Below, piece after piece: positions 7,863-20,300 of a DNA stretch of 64,000 nt (within the stretch, counting starts at the first letter, position 1; each line of letters opens with the position of its first letter). A program made the position numbers and the translations under genes. Below the pieces are notes generated by a model. The model worked only from the letters and a program-made list of their open reading frames with translations. It was not told the DNA's origin and searched no databases. Origin of the DNA: Apilactobacillus apisilvae. Its GTDB lineage: Bacteria; Bacillota; Bacilli; Lactobacillales; Lactobacillaceae. The stretch is from NCBI RefSeq assembly GCF_023380225.1, contig NZ_CP093362.1:1302001-1366000 (forward strand), written 5' to 3'.

Positions 7863-10800
7863 ATGCAATACAACAAAAAACAATTTCGTAAATCCAATGA
7901 CAAAAAGATTATGAAAAAGGTTAAGAAGCACTGGGTTGTTGCTTCAATTGCATCATTTGCATTCTTTGGTGCATCAGTTTTCGCTAGTAGTAGTATGAAT
8001 GTTAAGGCTGATGATAAAGATTCTAATAATGTTATTCAATATGAACCTAATAATAATCAAAATTCTAATAATACTGAAAATATTTCATCAAAGAATCAAA
8101 ATGGTGACCAAAGTAATTCTAATGAAGTAACTTTCAATCCTAGACAAAGGCAACCAATTTCTAGTGCCCAGTTACAACAAAGCAATCTTACTTCTATGCA
8201 AGGTGCTCAGACTAATCCATCTACTCAAAATAAAGTTTATACTAATGCTGTTCAACAAAATCAAAGTACAAGTAACAATGATAAAGGTATAAAAGATTGG
8301 CAAAATGGTGTTAAAGATAATACTAATACCAGCTCCGATTATAATAATGCTTATAATTCCGCTAGTCAGGGATTTAAGGACTCAATGAATAGTGATAAGA
8401 ATATTGTTCAAAGCCAGAATAAAAATAATACGAATAATCCTGCGTCAAACAATAATAAGATCAATTCAAATTATCAATCTGGAGTAAATCAATATAATAA
8501 TTATCGAGATGTTATGAATTCTGGAGCTTCAGATGCCTATAATGGTAAAGGTGATAATTCATCATTACAAACTGATACTTCAAGTAAAAATTATTATGAA
8601 GCTGCCTATAATGGTGCTAATAATGCTAAATCTGATTACAATAATGTGACACAAAATGAAGGAACTAGTAATCAAGATTACACAAATTATCAACAATGGT
8701 TAGCAGATAATAATAAAAGTCAAAATGATACTCCACAACAAAATCGAGATAATGTTAAATCTTATAGTGATTACCTAAACGATAAATTCAATTCCAAGGG
8801 TAATGTTAGTGTTCATACTAGCAATTCTGCAGTTGTCCAGGTTGCTAAACCTGATGATAATGCAATTGTTAGTCAACAAAATCAATATAATCAACAACAA
8901 AATTATAATAATAATTCAGGTTATGCACTAGCTTATCAATATGGAATTAATTACTTTTTAGCTAATAAAGGTGCTGAAGATGCTAAAGCTGGTAAATGGA
9001 ATGGAACTAATGGTTCAAATACCATGAAGTCATTCTATCAACCTAGTTCAGGTTCAACTAATCCATATGATCAAGCTTATTTAGGTGCTCAAGCAGCCGT
9101 AAATAAACAAATTAGTCAAACACAATCCGGAACAAATACGACTGTTAATAATTATTCAGGAACCAATAATTCGGCATATTATCAAAGTGGATATAATGAT
9201 GCTGCTAACCAAACTCAAAACGGAACGGTTTATATTGGTAATGCCGTTCAAATGGATAACGTGTTCAAAAATGATATGGCTAACGTTAATTCATTGAAAC
9301 TAGTTAACGATATTGCTTATATGAATTATGACAAGTTTGCATTAACAGCTGTTAAAAATATTAATTCTACTAATTTAGATATCGATGGTCAAAATCATAT
9401 GTTAGATCAAACTGATACTAATTATACTTTTTGGCCCAATAATCCTAACACTAAATTGAATATCCATAATTTTCAGACTATTTATGGTGCCAGTTATTAT
9501 GGACCATTTGCTTTTGATAACACTGGTAATGATAATAACGCAAACACCTATTCTATAACTTACTCTAATATTAATTATATTGGGTCTAAGTTGGTTTCTT
9601 CATATTATAGTGATGTATACGTTAACGGAAGTGTTAATCAAGATGATGTTGATACTTATACTTCACCATTCAATTCAATGGCAACTCAAACTGATAATAT
9701 CTATGGTAATGGTGGTAACTATCAACCAGGAGTGCAAATTAATAATATGATTTTAGGAGCTGGTGCTAAGTATTTCGTAAATACTGCTCAACAAACTGGT
9801 GGAACAACTCTTCAAATTAGGGGTAATTTAACATTAGGCCAAAATTCTACAATGACTCTAATGCCTACTGGTGCTGCTCAAGGTCAAAATAGTCCAGATA
9901 ATGTTAATAATTATGGTATTGATATTCAAAATGCTGATTCATCACTTAATGTCAATAAAGGTGCTACTCTAAATGTTTATCCCGAAACCAAATATGGTCA
10001 ATATGTTTCAGGTATTCATAGCAATGGTAATATTAATATTAATGGCGGAACCATTAATGCAGAAGCATATGGGGAGTTTGCCAATGGAAAAAATGTATTA
10101 ATTTATTCAAATGGTTCTATTGATGTTCTTAATGGTGGTAATTTGAATGTTAAAGTTGCTGGAACAAACAATAACTCAGCTGGTTTAATTAATAATAATT
10201 CTGTTATGAATATTAACAGTGGTGGAACTTTAACTGTTGATGGTAGTAACACTAATGGAGTTGTTAACCTAATTAATGGGAATCAACTTAATGTATATGA
10301 TGTTGGCAATAGGAATGTTAATCTATTAAGAAATTCTAATAATAATAGTTCATTCTCTACTGCTGGTATTAATGGGTACACTGTTCGTGCCTATACTGAT
10401 CCCGCTAAACCTAATGATACTTGGTATTATGACTTCAATATGGATTCAAGCGGAAATTATACTGGTACTGACCAAAATGGTAAGAAAACGACTGGAAATA
10501 TCAATACTCAGTCACTATATATAGCTGCGGTTCCATCGGCATATTTTGTTGGACCAATCTATGTAACCAAAAATTTAAGTGGTAATACCGTAATTAATGG
10601 TTACGCTAGAGTTGCTCAATATAGTTCAACTGCTGGTCCTGTATATATTCAATATGTTGCCGGTAACTCTGATGGACAAAGCATTCCCCAATATACAGAT
10701 ATGCAAACTATTGGGAATCCATCTATTGGTAATAGTTTCTCTAGTCTTGATAAGGATAAGTACAATCAACAAGTTCAAATTAATGGTAAAAATGATTTAA

Positions 10801-13800
10801 TCCCTATTAGCTTTACTTTACCCGCTGGTAGCCCATCTTATAACACTTATGGAGTTAGACTTCGTTATGGTGTTAGTGGTGTCAATGAAGTGATAGCTAA
10901 TAATAAGTATACTTCTAGTGTTGAAGGTCGTAATCAAACCAGCGATGGTAATTTAAGTGAGAATAATTCGGTACTATCAGCTGGATCTATTGATAGCTCC
11001 AACCAAGGAACTGATAATGCATTAGATGATTTATCTAATCAAACTAGTGATAAAAGTTCTACTATGTATCAAAAAGATCCTGATTACACTAATGCTTATG
11101 ATAGTGTAACTGCCGGCTATAATTTGTATGGCAAGAATCCTAATCTAGGATTAAACGATCAATCGAATGTAAATTCTATTTTGCAAAATCTACAAGCTAG
11201 CAATTATGATGTCGTTAATGGATCATTCAATAATATTGCCGATCCAAGTTCATTTATTAAAGGTTATGCTAGAGCTAAAGCCGATGCTCAAGGATACATT
11301 GATGGTGCTAATGCATTTGATAAAAATGGTTACAATCAAGCAGACAATAGTCAAACTAATAGTTATAAAAATAACTATAATCAAGCTTTCACATTTGCAA
11401 TGAATGGTTTTCAAAATGCACTTGATGGCAATAAGAATCTACCAAATCCTAATGCCGGTGATAACGATCCAGAAAACATTGCTTACAATGCGGGCTACAA
11501 TGAAGAAACTAATGCCATGAATGGTTCTAAGTTAGCTGCACAAAATCAAAATGCTAGTGTTAACGGCCAAGCAAATTCATATCAAGCTGGTTTCAATGCT
11601 TATAATCAAGCTTTGAATGATTATAATACAAAACATCAAGCTAGTGATGTTAGTTCACAACCACCTTTGTATCAAAAGATGTATAACTATCAATTTAATG
11701 GTATTTGCAATGATGTTGCTAAGGGTGTTCAGGATGCACAAAATAATCCTAATCAAGGGGATGCCTACAATGGTAGTCCTGCTCAAAAGCAAGCATATGC
11801 AGCCACAGTCGCTGGTAATAATGCCCAAGCTAATAATTCACCTAAGCCAAGCGATTTTGATAAGCAGTCACCTATTTATCAAAATGCTTATAATAATGCT
11901 TACAATCAAGCCCAACAGGCACAAAAAAATGGTGCAGCTTTAACTCCGGGACAACAAGCTGCTATTAACAATAATAATAATAATAATCAAAATGCTAGTT
12001 CTGATGCTGCGCAAGCTAATCCAGCTAATGATAGTAAATATCAAGGTAATTCCAATGCTGATATGACCTATCAAGGTGCTAAAGATGGCTATGCTAATGG
12101 CGGTAATGGTAGTATGGATACTACAAAAACTAGCAACCAAAATTATGTAAATGCCTTTAATGTAGCTCAAGCAAAAGCTAAAACAGCTGCTTCAAATGGT
12201 GCTAATCAATTCTTAAGCGGGCAAAATAATAAACCAACTGAAAGTACGCCGGCAGAACAATCAGCTGATCAATATGGTTATCAACAAGCTCAAAAGGGTT
12301 ACAATGCTAATCCAGTTGATCAATCTAATACTGATCCATCATATCGAGCTGGTGTCAAAGCCGCCCAAGATAAAAATACTGGAGCTCAATATGCTCAACA
12401 ACATCCTACCCAAGGAATTAACTATCAAGGTCAAAATCAAAATCAAATCGATGCCTATAATGCTACCGTTGATGGGAGTAAAGCCGGAGCAAGTGGAATT
12501 ACTAAACCTGATTTAAGCAAACAATCACGAGTATATCAAGATGCATATAATAGTGCTTATCAACATGCTAATGATATTGCTAACCGTGCTGCTGCAGGTC
12601 AATTAAACGAAAATAATCTTATTACTCCACTTGACCGTAATTCATTTGCACAAGGGACTTCAGATGCTCAAAATGGTTATAATATCGCCTTAGAAAATAA
12701 TCCAACCACAAATGACAGTAAATATAATGGTACTTCTAATATTGATAAAGCCTATCAAGGTGCCCGTGATGGATTTACTGATGGGACAACGCCTAATAGT
12801 TCACCTAAAAGTAATGATCCTGTATACCTAAATGAATATAATAGAGCAAAAAATGATGCAGCTAAAGCAGCTAATACTGGTGCCCAAGAATTTGCTCAAG
12901 GTAATGATAAAGGCTCCAGTAGTACTTCGTCATCAAATGATGCTTTAAGTGCTGCCCAAAATAAAGGCTTTGAGCAGGCTCAAACAGGATATAGAAATCA
13001 AATTGCTAATGATGTAGATGGGAATAATAAAAATGTTAACTATGCACAAGGAGTTCAAGCTGCAAAGGATGTACAAAGTGGACAAGAATTAGCCAAAACA
13101 GATTTGTCAACTGGATTAGAACATCCAAGTAGTATTGCTCAATCACAATCATTTAATGGAAGTAAAGATGGGACTATGGATGGTGCTTCAGGTAAACCAA
13201 TGAATCCTAAAGAAAACAATGATTTCTATAATAGTTCTTATCAAAAGGCTTACAAAAATGCTCAATATTTAGCACAACAGGGTGCCGAAGGTAATCCTGT
13301 TGACCAAAATAAATTAAATAACGATAAAATGGCTAGTGAAGCTTACTCACAAGGTGTTAATGACTATAATAATGCTTATCAACAAGCGTTAAGCCAAAAT
13401 ACACCTGATAATGATGGTCAACATACTGGTGATAGTAATTATGATCAAGCTTATAATGGTTCAATTGACGGATTTAAAGCAGGTAACAATCCTAAGAGTC
13501 AACCAACTAGCAGTAATCCTGTTTACATGCGTGCTTATAATCAAGCACAACAAAATGCTAGTCGTGCCGTTACAGATGGAATTAACGAGTTTAAAGCTGG
13601 TAAATCCCAAACTGAAGTAAGTGATAAAAACGATCCAGTATCAGAAGCACAAAACACTGCCTTTAACCAAGCTAAAGCTGGATATAATGCCAATCCTGTA
13701 GATTCTACTAATAAGAATCCAGGTTATTTAGCAGGGATTCAAATGGCTAAAGATAAGAATCAAGGTATTAGCGATGCACAAAATGCTAATCAACCTGATC

Positions 13801-16800
13801 CTAACTATCAAGGTAGTGATGAGCAAAAACAAGCTTACAATGCTACCTTTGCTGGAATCAAAGCTGCCATGAATGGTCAAGCTCAACCTGATTTGAGTAA
13901 TCAACCTAAGGTATATCAAGATGCATATAATCAAGCTTATCAACAAGCCAAAGCAAATGCTGATAAGATTGCTCAAGGTAATACTCCAACTGATTTAACA
14001 CCTGCCCAAAAGCAAGCTAATGCTGATGCTCAACAAGCAATTACTAATGCTGCTAATGCTGCAAATGATAATAATCCAGCTAATGATGCTAAATACGCTG
14101 GTAATACTAATGCTGATCAAGCATATCAAGGTGCTAAAGCTGGTCTTGCTAACGGTGGAACTGGAAAGATGGATCCTAGCAAAGCAAACAATCCATACTA
14201 TAAAAATGCATTTGATAACGCCCAAAGACAAGCTCAACAAGCTGCTCAAAATGGAGCTAACCAATATGTAAATGGTGAAACTAATAATCCAACGGAATCA
14301 AATAATGCTGGAAAGGCAGCTGATAACTATGGTTATCAACAAGCTCAAAAAGGTTACCAAGCTCAAATGAATGGAACTGCTGATAGTCAAAATAATGATC
14401 CATCATATCAAGCTGGTATTAAAATGGCTAATGCTGCCAATCAAGGAGCTAGTGATGCTAATAATGCTTCTCAACCAGATGCTTCATATAATGGTAGTCC
14501 TGCTCAAAAGCAAGCTTACCAAGCTACCTTTGATGGAACGCAAGCCGCTATGAATGGTCAACCAATTCCAAGTGATTTGAATAAGCAATCACAGGCATAT
14601 CAAGATGCTTACAACAAGGCATATAATGATACTGATCAAAAAGCTAAGGCCAATGCTACTGATATTATTGACGATAAAATTCCTGCTGATTTGTCTAACG
14701 CTCAACAACAAGCTGCTCATCAAGCATCCAAAGTAATGAATGATGCCATTAAAGCTGCTGATGCTAATAATCCAGATAATGATGCACAATATTCAGGCAA
14801 TACTAATGCTGACAAAGCCTATCAAGGTGCTAAAGATGGTTATGCTAATAATGGTAATAATACGATTGACCCTACCAAAGCTAAAGATCCATATTATAAG
14901 AGCGCCTATGACAAAGCTAATAATGATGCTAGACAAGCAGCACAAGCTGGATTAAATGAATTTAGAAATGGTCGTGAAAATAGCAGTTCTCAAGGTCGTA
15001 ATGATGCAATAAATAATGCTCATAATGATGGCTATAATTCAGCTCAAGATGGCTATAATGAACAAAGAAAGAACCAAGTTGATCCATCAAATAACGACCC
15101 ATCATATCAAGCTGGAGTTCAAATGGCAATTGATGAAGCCAATGGTGCTAATGATGCCCAAAATTCAGAACATCCTAAAAAAGATTACCAAGGTAGTTAT
15201 GATCAAAAACAAGCTTATCAAGCTACTTATGATGGGATTGCTGCGGGTGCTAATTCTGCACCAAAGCCATCTGACTTAAATACTAAATCTCGTACTTATC
15301 AAGATGCTTACAATGCAGCTTATAATCAAGCCCAAGCCTCAGCTAATGCTTTAGCAAATGGTGGTCCTAATACAAATTTGAGTCCAGCTGAAAAGACAGT
15401 AATTACTGATGCTAATACTAATGTTGATCAAGCTAAAAAGGCTGCAAATGAAAATAACCCATCTAATGATGACAAATATAACGGTAATACTAATTCTGAT
15501 ATGGCATATCAAGGAATAAAAGATGGCTATGCTAATGGTGGTAACAATCAAATCAACCCTAATAAAGCTAACAATCCATTTTATCGTAATGCCTTTAATG
15601 ATGCTCAGCAAAAAGCAAAAGCAGCCGTTCAGAATGGTTTGAATCAATTTACAAATGGTGATTCAAATACTCCTAATGAAGGAACTCCTGCTGAACAAGC
15701 AGCTAGTCGTAACGCATATAACGATGCTCAAAATATGTATCAACAAACTATGAATGGTGCTAATAACATTGACCATAATAATTTAACTCCAGCTCAAAAG
15801 GCGGGCTATGATAAAGCTAAGAATGTATTGAGTGGATTAAGTGATAATATTAATGGTAAGCAACCTGAAAATAATGATAAAAATTATATGAATGGTTACA
15901 ACACTGCTAAAACAGCAATGGATAATGCTATTAATGATGCTCGTAATGGTAAACATACTTCGAACGTACCTAGTGGCTTGAACCCAGATATTTATAATAA
16001 TATCTATAAAGAAGCTCAAGCTGCATATAATGATGGTATTAGTGGCAAAGCTTCCAATCCAAATACTAATAATGCTATTGATAAGAGTGTATACAGTCAT
16101 GCATACAAGATGGGACAAAACGATATTGTAATTCCATCATCTAATAATGACCTGCATGCTAACACTGTCAATAAACCAAATATTAATCATAATAAAGCTA
16201 ATAAAGGTTTTAATACTCAAGACTTTTACCTTGGTGAAATGAATGCATTGAGAAATATTAAAAATGCTAAAGTATCATCATCTAGCTATAATGATGGTTA
16301 CCGTAATGGTTTACTTGGCTTATCTGGAATGAGAGATGCAGCTAATAAATCATTAATGAAGAAGTTTAGTAATAAACAAGATAAAGCTTCCTATGACGAT
16401 GGATACAGTGGTTACAAGCATGGGATTGCTGCTGCAAAACGTACGATGAAGGCCAACAAACGTTTAAGCAAACATGATTTAGCTGGTAAAAATGCAATTT
16501 ATGTTCATGCATTTAAGCAAGGGATGAAAGTTGAACAACGTCATCAACATAACTTAGGTATTAAGCGTGGAATTGAAAAGGCTAAATCAATGCATGCTGT
16601 GCCTACTAATTTGAACATTACTCATTCATTAACCTATGCAAAATCATACATGAGTGCATATAAACGTGAAATGAAACGTAAGATGCCTAAATACGTTTAC
16701 AATGTTAGAAAGATTTTCACCCACAGTAATGTGAAGTTCACAAGGTCTGATCGTATTAAGGAATATGTAAGAAAGCCAAGATATGACTCTAATATCTTTA

Positions 16801-17141
16801 AAGTTGTGGGTATTGAATACTACAAGAATGGAACACCAAGATATCGTGTTCGTGGTGGTGGTATTGTATCCAAGAGTGGTACTGGTGTAATTGCTGCCGA
16901 TAATAGTGTTGTAAATGTATATTATCAACATAATTTTAAACAAATTAGAGTGATTAAACCAAAGGGTGCATTGGTTCATACTGGGAAGAAATTCAGTAAG
17001 AATAATGTCGCTCGAAGAGCATATCATGGTGAAATCTTTAACGTTGATAAAGTTGTTAACTACAAAGGATTGACCAGATTCTATATTGGTCATGGAGAAT
17101 ATGTAACAGCTAATAAGACTTATGTTGGAAAAGTTAAATAG
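7863..17141 (+). CDS. Giant secreted repeat protein 1 (beta-helix adhesin-like)
   Basis: 3092 residues. Order of parts: a degenerate KxYKxGKxW-like signal peptide (residues 1-50, with KKVKKHWVV before the hydrophobic core); an Asn/Gln/Ser-rich disordered region (50-350); a block shared by all four paralogues (YGINYFLANKGAEDAKAGKW near 360); a pectate-lyase-like beta-helix (about 459-880, with DGQNHMLDQ near 508 and YYGPFAF near 545); a beta-sandwich-like module (about 890-1010); a repeat region (about 1080-2780); a basic tail; and two DUF5776-like wall-binding modules (from about 2941 and 3030, ending GEYVTANKTYV). The repeat units are about 230 residues long and carry YxDAYNxAYxQA and ADxAYQGAKDGYANGG signatures. 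No LPXTG is present and Cys is almost absent. Likely role is a very long surface adhesin or scaffold. The start is ATG after GGATGGGG. Confidence 0.85.
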   Translation: MQYNKKQFRKSNDKKIMKKVKKHWVVASIASFAFFGASVFASSSMNVKADDKDSNNVIQYEPNNNQNSNNTENISSKNQNGDQSNSNEVTFNPRQRQPISSAQLQQSNLTSMQGAQTNPSTQNKVYTNAVQQNQSTSNNDKGIKDWQNGVKDNTNTSSDYNNAYNSASQGFKDSMNSDKNIVQSQNKNNTNNPASNNNKINSNYQSGVNQYNNYRDVMNSGASDAYNGKGDNSSLQTDTSSKNYYEAAYNGANNAKSDYNNVTQNEGTSNQDYTNYQQWLADNNKSQNDTPQQNRDNVKSYSDYLNDKFNSKGNVSVHTSNSAVVQVAKPDDNAIVSQQNQYNQQQNYNNNSGYALAYQYGINYFLANKGAEDAKAGKWNGTNGSNTMKSFYQPSSGSTNPYDQAYLGAQAAVNKQISQTQSGTNTTVNNYSGTNNSAYYQSGYNDAANQTQNGTVYIGNAVQMDNVFKNDMANVNSLKLVNDIAYMNYDKFALTAVKNINSTNLDIDGQNHMLDQTDTNYTFWPNNPNTKLNIHNFQTIYGASYYGPFAFDNTGNDNNANTYSITYSNINYIGSKLVSSYYSDVYVNGSVNQDDVDTYTSPFNSMATQTDNIYGNGGNYQPGVQINNMILGAGAKYFVNTAQQTGGTTLQIRGNLTLGQNSTMTLMPTGAAQGQNSPDNVNNYGIDIQNADSSLNVNKGATLNVYPETKYGQYVSGIHSNGNININGGTINAEAYGEFANGKNVLIYSNGSIDVLNGGNLNVKVAGTNNNSAGLINNNSVMNINSGGTLTVDGSNTNGVVNLINGNQLNVYDVGNRNVNLLRNSNNNSSFSTAGINGYTVRAYTDPAKPNDTWYYDFNMDSSGNYTGTDQNGKKTTGNINTQSLYIAAVPSAYFVGPIYVTKNLSGNTVINGYARVAQYSSTAGPVYIQYVAGNSDGQSIPQYTDMQTIGNPSIGNSFSSLDKDKYNQQVQINGKNDLIPISFTLPAGSPSYNTYGVRLRYGVSGVNEVIANNKYTSSVEGRNQTSDGNLSENNSVLSAGSIDSSNQGTDNALDDLSNQTSDKSSTMYQKDPDYTNAYDSVTAGYNLYGKNPNLGLNDQSNVNSILQNLQASNYDVVNGSFNNIADPSSFIKGYARAKADAQGYIDGANAFDKNGYNQADNSQTNSYKNNYNQAFTFAMNGFQNALDGNKNLPNPNAGDNDPENIAYNAGYNEETNAMNGSKLAAQNQNASVNGQANSYQAGFNAYNQALNDYNTKHQASDVSSQPPLYQKMYNYQFNGICNDVAKGVQDAQNNPNQGDAYNGSPAQKQAYAATVAGNNAQANNSPKPSDFDKQSPIYQNAYNNAYNQAQQAQKNGAALTPGQQAAINNNNNNNQNASSDAAQANPANDSKYQGNSNADMTYQGAKDGYANGGNGSMDTTKTSNQNYVNAFNVAQAKAKTAASNGANQFLSGQNNKPTESTPAEQSADQYGYQQAQKGYNANPVDQSNTDPSYRAGVKAAQDKNTGAQYAQQHPTQGINYQGQNQNQIDAYNATVDGSKAGASGITKPDLSKQSRVYQDAYNSAYQHANDIANRAAAGQLNENNLITPLDRNSFAQGTSDAQNGYNIALENNPTTNDSKYNGTSNIDKAYQGARDGFTDGTTPNSSPKSNDPVYLNEYNRAKNDAAKAANTGAQEFAQGNDKGSSSTSSSNDALSAAQNKGFEQAQTGYRNQIANDVDGNNKNVNYAQGVQAAKDVQSGQELAKTDLSTGLEHPSSIAQSQSFNGSKDGTMDGASGKPMNPKENNDFYNSSYQKAYKNAQYLAQQGAEGNPVDQNKLNNDKMASEAYSQGVNDYNNAYQQALSQNTPDNDGQHTGDSNYDQAYNGSIDGFKAGNNPKSQPTSSNPVYMRAYNQAQQNASRAVTDGINEFKAGKSQTEVSDKNDPVSEAQNTAFNQAKAGYNANPVDSTNKNPGYLAGIQMAKDKNQGISDAQNANQPDPNYQGSDEQKQAYNATFAGIKAAMNGQAQPDLSNQPKVYQDAYNQAYQQAKANADKIAQGNTPTDLTPAQKQANADAQQAITNAANAANDNNPANDAKYAGNTNADQAYQGAKAGLANGGTGKMDPSKANNPYYKNAFDNAQRQAQQAAQNGANQYVNGETNNPTESNNAGKAADNYGYQQAQKGYQAQMNGTADSQNNDPSYQAGIKMANAANQGASDANNASQPDASYNGSPAQKQAYQATFDGTQAAMNGQPIPSDLNKQSQAYQDAYNKAYNDTDQKAKANATDIIDDKIPADLSNAQQQAAHQASKVMNDAIKAADANNPDNDAQYSGNTNADKAYQGAKDGYANNGNNTIDPTKAKDPYYKSAYDKANNDARQAAQAGLNEFRNGRENSSSQGRNDAINNAHNDGYNSAQDGYNEQRKNQVDPSNNDPSYQAGVQMAIDEANGANDAQNSEHPKKDYQGSYDQKQAYQATYDGIAAGANSAPKPSDLNTKSRTYQDAYNAAYNQAQASANALANGGPNTNLSPAEKTVITDANTNVDQAKKAANENNPSNDDKYNGNTNSDMAYQGIKDGYANGGNNQINPNKANNPFYRNAFNDAQQKAKAAVQNGLNQFTNGDSNTPNEGTPAEQAASRNAYNDAQNMYQQTMNGANNIDHNNLTPAQKAGYDKAKNVLSGLSDNINGKQPENNDKNYMNGYNTAKTAMDNAINDARNGKHTSNVPSGLNPDIYNNIYKEAQAAYNDGISGKASNPNTNNAIDKSVYSHAYKMGQNDIVIPSSNNDLHANTVNKPNINHNKANKGFNTQDFYLGEMNALRNIKNAKVSSSSYNDGYRNGLLGLSGMRDAANKSLMKKFSNKQDKASYDDGYSGYKHGIAAAKRTMKANKRLSKHDLAGKNAIYVHAFKQGMKVEQRHQHNLGIKRGIEKAKSMHAVPTNLNITHSLTYAKSYMSAYKREMKRKMPKYVYNVRKIFTHSNVKFTRSDRIKEYVRKPRYDSNIFKVVGIEYYKNGTPRYRVRGGGIVSKSGTGVIAADNSVVNVYYQHNFKQIRVIKPKGALVHTGKKFSKNNVARRAYHGEIFNVDKVVNYKGLTRFYIGHGEYVTANKTYVGKVK
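11980..16200 (+). repeat. About 690-base (230-residue) tandem super-repeats in giant gene 1
   Basis: The landmark ND-x-KYxGN-x-NADxAYQGAKDGYANGG recurs near 12016, 12700, 13400, 14074, 14770 and 15456, that is about every 690 bases. Each unit is diverged at DNA level, so the array is old or under selection rather than freshly copied. Confidence 0.75.
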
Positions 17142-17167
17142 CGTTATGCTGTAAAAAATAAAATAAG

Positions 17168-17210
17168 AGCGGATATATTTAACAAATTATAAATGTATCC
17201 GCTTTCATTT
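17168..17210 (+). terminator. Terminator after giant gene 1
   Basis: AGCGGATATA (17168-17177) pairs with TGTATCCGCT (17194-17203), followed by a T-rich run. Confidence 0.65.
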
Positions 17211-17220
17211 TGTAATATCC

Positions 17221-17250
17221 TTGAAATACTTTTTTCATTTGTACTACACT
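17221..17250 (+). promoter_or_regulatory. Candidate promoter of giant gene 2
   Basis: TTGAAA (17221-17226), 18-base spacer, TACACT (17245-17250). This would give a 5' leader of roughly 130 bases. The region is very AT-rich and other hexamers could serve. Confidence 0.3.
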
Positions 17251-17370
17251 TATGAATGTAACAAAAATTAAGAGTTAAAATAATTTACTAATTTTTTTAA
17301 TAATGGTAAATTTCTAAATATATAATTTATATAATTAAATATATTTTAATATTTAATAATCATTTATAGA

Positions 17371-17389
17371 ACAGGAGTGTCGTTAGTTG
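17371..17389 (+). promoter_or_regulatory. Ribosome site and TTG start of giant gene 2
   Basis: ACAGGAG (17371-17377), then TTG at 17387-17389, read into the conserved leader QYNKKQFNKVNDKK. The same leader begins with ATG in giant genes 1 and 4, which fixes TTG as the start here. Confidence 0.7.
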
Positions 17390-20300
17390 CAATATAATAA
17401 GAAGCAATTTAATAAAGTAAATGATAAGAAAATAATGAAAAAAGTAAAGAAGCAATGGGTCGTTGTATCCATGGCTTCTTTAGCAGTCTTAGGTGGATTC
17501 GCTGTAAGTGGAACTCTATCAATGACTCAACCAAGTTCAGTGGTTGCACATGCTGATGATGGAACATCAGATTCAACAGTTCAATCAAAGCAACAAGAAG
17601 AACCACAAGGTGAAACTGATCAACAAAAAGCATCAGATGCTACTAAGAAGGATGCAAGTAGTGCTAATAATAAAGCATCTACAAATGTTGATAACAAAAA
17701 AGGTGATGCACCATATACCCCAGATCATGAAAACGTAGCTGTTAATAGTAGTGGTAAATCATCTACGCTACCTAATGGCTCTAATGCCGGTAGTGGTAGC
17801 ACTACTCAGCCACAAACTAGTAATAACACCCAAGGTCCTAATCAAGGTGCCAAAAATTATGAAGGTGCTTCATCAAATTCAACGGATAATGATGGTAACC
17901 AAAAAGACTATGATAAAACTAAAGATGGTTTTAATGATAAATTGAATAACCAAAATCAAGACAAATCTAACAGTGATAAACAAGATAATACTGGTAAAAA
18001 AGATTCATACGATTATGGTGCACAATTAGCAAATGACAATAAGACTATTATTGATCAAGGTGCCCAAGATGCCATTAATGGTAAGGTTAAGGATGATCAA
18101 TATAAGGATAATAACTATTATAATTCTTCATACGATGGATCCAATCAGGCTAAAGCTGACTATAATAATTCTATTAATAATCAAGGTACTAGTGATAAGG
18201 ATTACACATCTTATGATAATTCTGTTTCAGATAGCCAGAACAATTCTAAAAAAGATGGTGGTGCAAATACTAACTCCTCATCAAATATTAGTAATGATGA
18301 CCATTCTGGTGGTGCAGATAATCCAAGTGATGCAAGTAATAGTGCAAAGAACTATGATAGTGATTTAAAGAAGCAATTTAATGGTACAGATGCTAATGGA
18401 AAAAGTACTAATTCAAGTGTCCAAAATAATGATGTGCGTGTTCCTAGTGATAGCAATGTTAGTGCAACTACACCTCAAAATACTAAATTAGAGGGAATAA
18501 ACGCTGATACTTATGCTTATGGATATAATTATTTCTTAGCTAATCAAGCTGCTATTGATTATGAATCTGGTAAATGGAAGGGTACTAAAGCTAGTGACAA
18601 TAATGGATCTAATGAAAGCAATTCTCAAAATGATCCTACTCATGATTATTATATGGATAGCCAACCAGATACTAAAAGTGCATATTATAAGGGGTATCAA
18701 GGTGCTAAAACTGCTGCTGAAAGCCAGTGGACAGGGAATCAAGCTTCAACTAAATTAAGTAATACAAATGGTAACATTAGTGATGTCAGCTTATCTGAAA
18801 ATCAATTTTATAAAATTGGTTATAATAACGTAAAAAATGAAATTAATGATAATAGTACTGCATTTGTTTCTAATGGATATCAATTAGATAACTTATTAAG
18901 TAACAATCAAGTTAAGAGTAATGTAAAAATTATAAATGATATTGATTATAGTAATGTTAATGGAATTGCTTCAAATAATGCCAACTATACTACTGTTGAT
19001 AAACAAATAACTCCTTCAGGCGTTATTAATGTTAATATTGATGGTCAAAATCATATTGCTGATTTTAAAAATATGCAATATCGTTTCAATCCTAGTGATA
19101 CTAATTCACAAAGTAGTCTTAGCATGAATAATTTTAAGACTATTTATGGTAATGGTTACTATGGACCTGTATCTTTTCAAACAACAAATTCTACAATTAA
19201 TTATAAAAATATTAACTATGTAGGAGTTCAACTTATTAGTGCTAGAACCACTAAAGTTAATTTTGCTGGTAAGAATAATGTTATGTTAGTAGACTCCTAT
19301 CACTCACCATTTACTACTAATGTTGTTGTAAATACTCCTCAACAAAATATTGAGGCAAGTAATATGACATTATTACCAGGTGCTAGTTACTATGGTGATA
19401 CTAACTTCCAAAACTTGGGCGGATCTGATCTTGTTCAAGTATTTAATGGTGGAACATTAACTCTTGGAAGAAATTCAAATATGACATTACTTACTGGCGG
19501 TAAGAGTATTAACAACAGTAGTAGTGGATACAATTCAGGTGTTTATATAGATAATAGTGACTCTACTATGAATTTGAATAAAGAGTCTAACTTAAATGTT
19601 ATTTATAATAAAGATTATAATTTTGGTGGAAACTACGGTTCTGGTATTTATAACAATGGTAATATTAACTCTAATGGTGGTAACATTAACATTGAATTTA
19701 GTGGTGATAGTTATGGAAACAATCCACTCATAATTAATAAAGGTAAAATCAATGTTACTAATAATGGATTAATGCAGATTAAATTATCAAATGCTAATGG
19801 AAGTTATAGTAGTGGATTGCTAAATGCCTCGACTGGTAATCAATTTAACATTGCTAGTGGTAATTTGATTATTGATGGAAGTCAAAATAATCAAAATCCT
19901 ATTACATTATTAAATGGATCTATTAGTGTTAATGATCCTGGTAATAAAGGAATTCTTCTAAAAACTAATGAAAATGGTCAATTAGTATCTAGCGGAACAA
20001 TGAATACTAGTACTGTTGCCGTCGATGATAATCGAAATAATAAACAACTTTATTATCAATACAATGTAAATGCTAATGGCACAATTACAGGTATTAGTGG
20101 TAATGGTAAGACATATAATGGTAGCACTAAAGGTAAAAATGAAGTATCAATTTATAGAGCACCATCAGTTTCTGTTTCTGGTCCAGTGAATGCTAAATAT
20201 AATGATGATGGTACTGTTACTATTACAGGGAATTTAGTTGTTGATAGAGCAGAAGAACTAGATAAAAACGATAATGGCATTTACTTAAGAAGTAAAGCTG

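Noticed and set aside
11965..11992. Run of AAT/AAC codons (poly-Asn) in giant gene 1 as a variable microsatellite
   Set aside because: Short and interrupted by synonymous changes; no sign of recent slippage.
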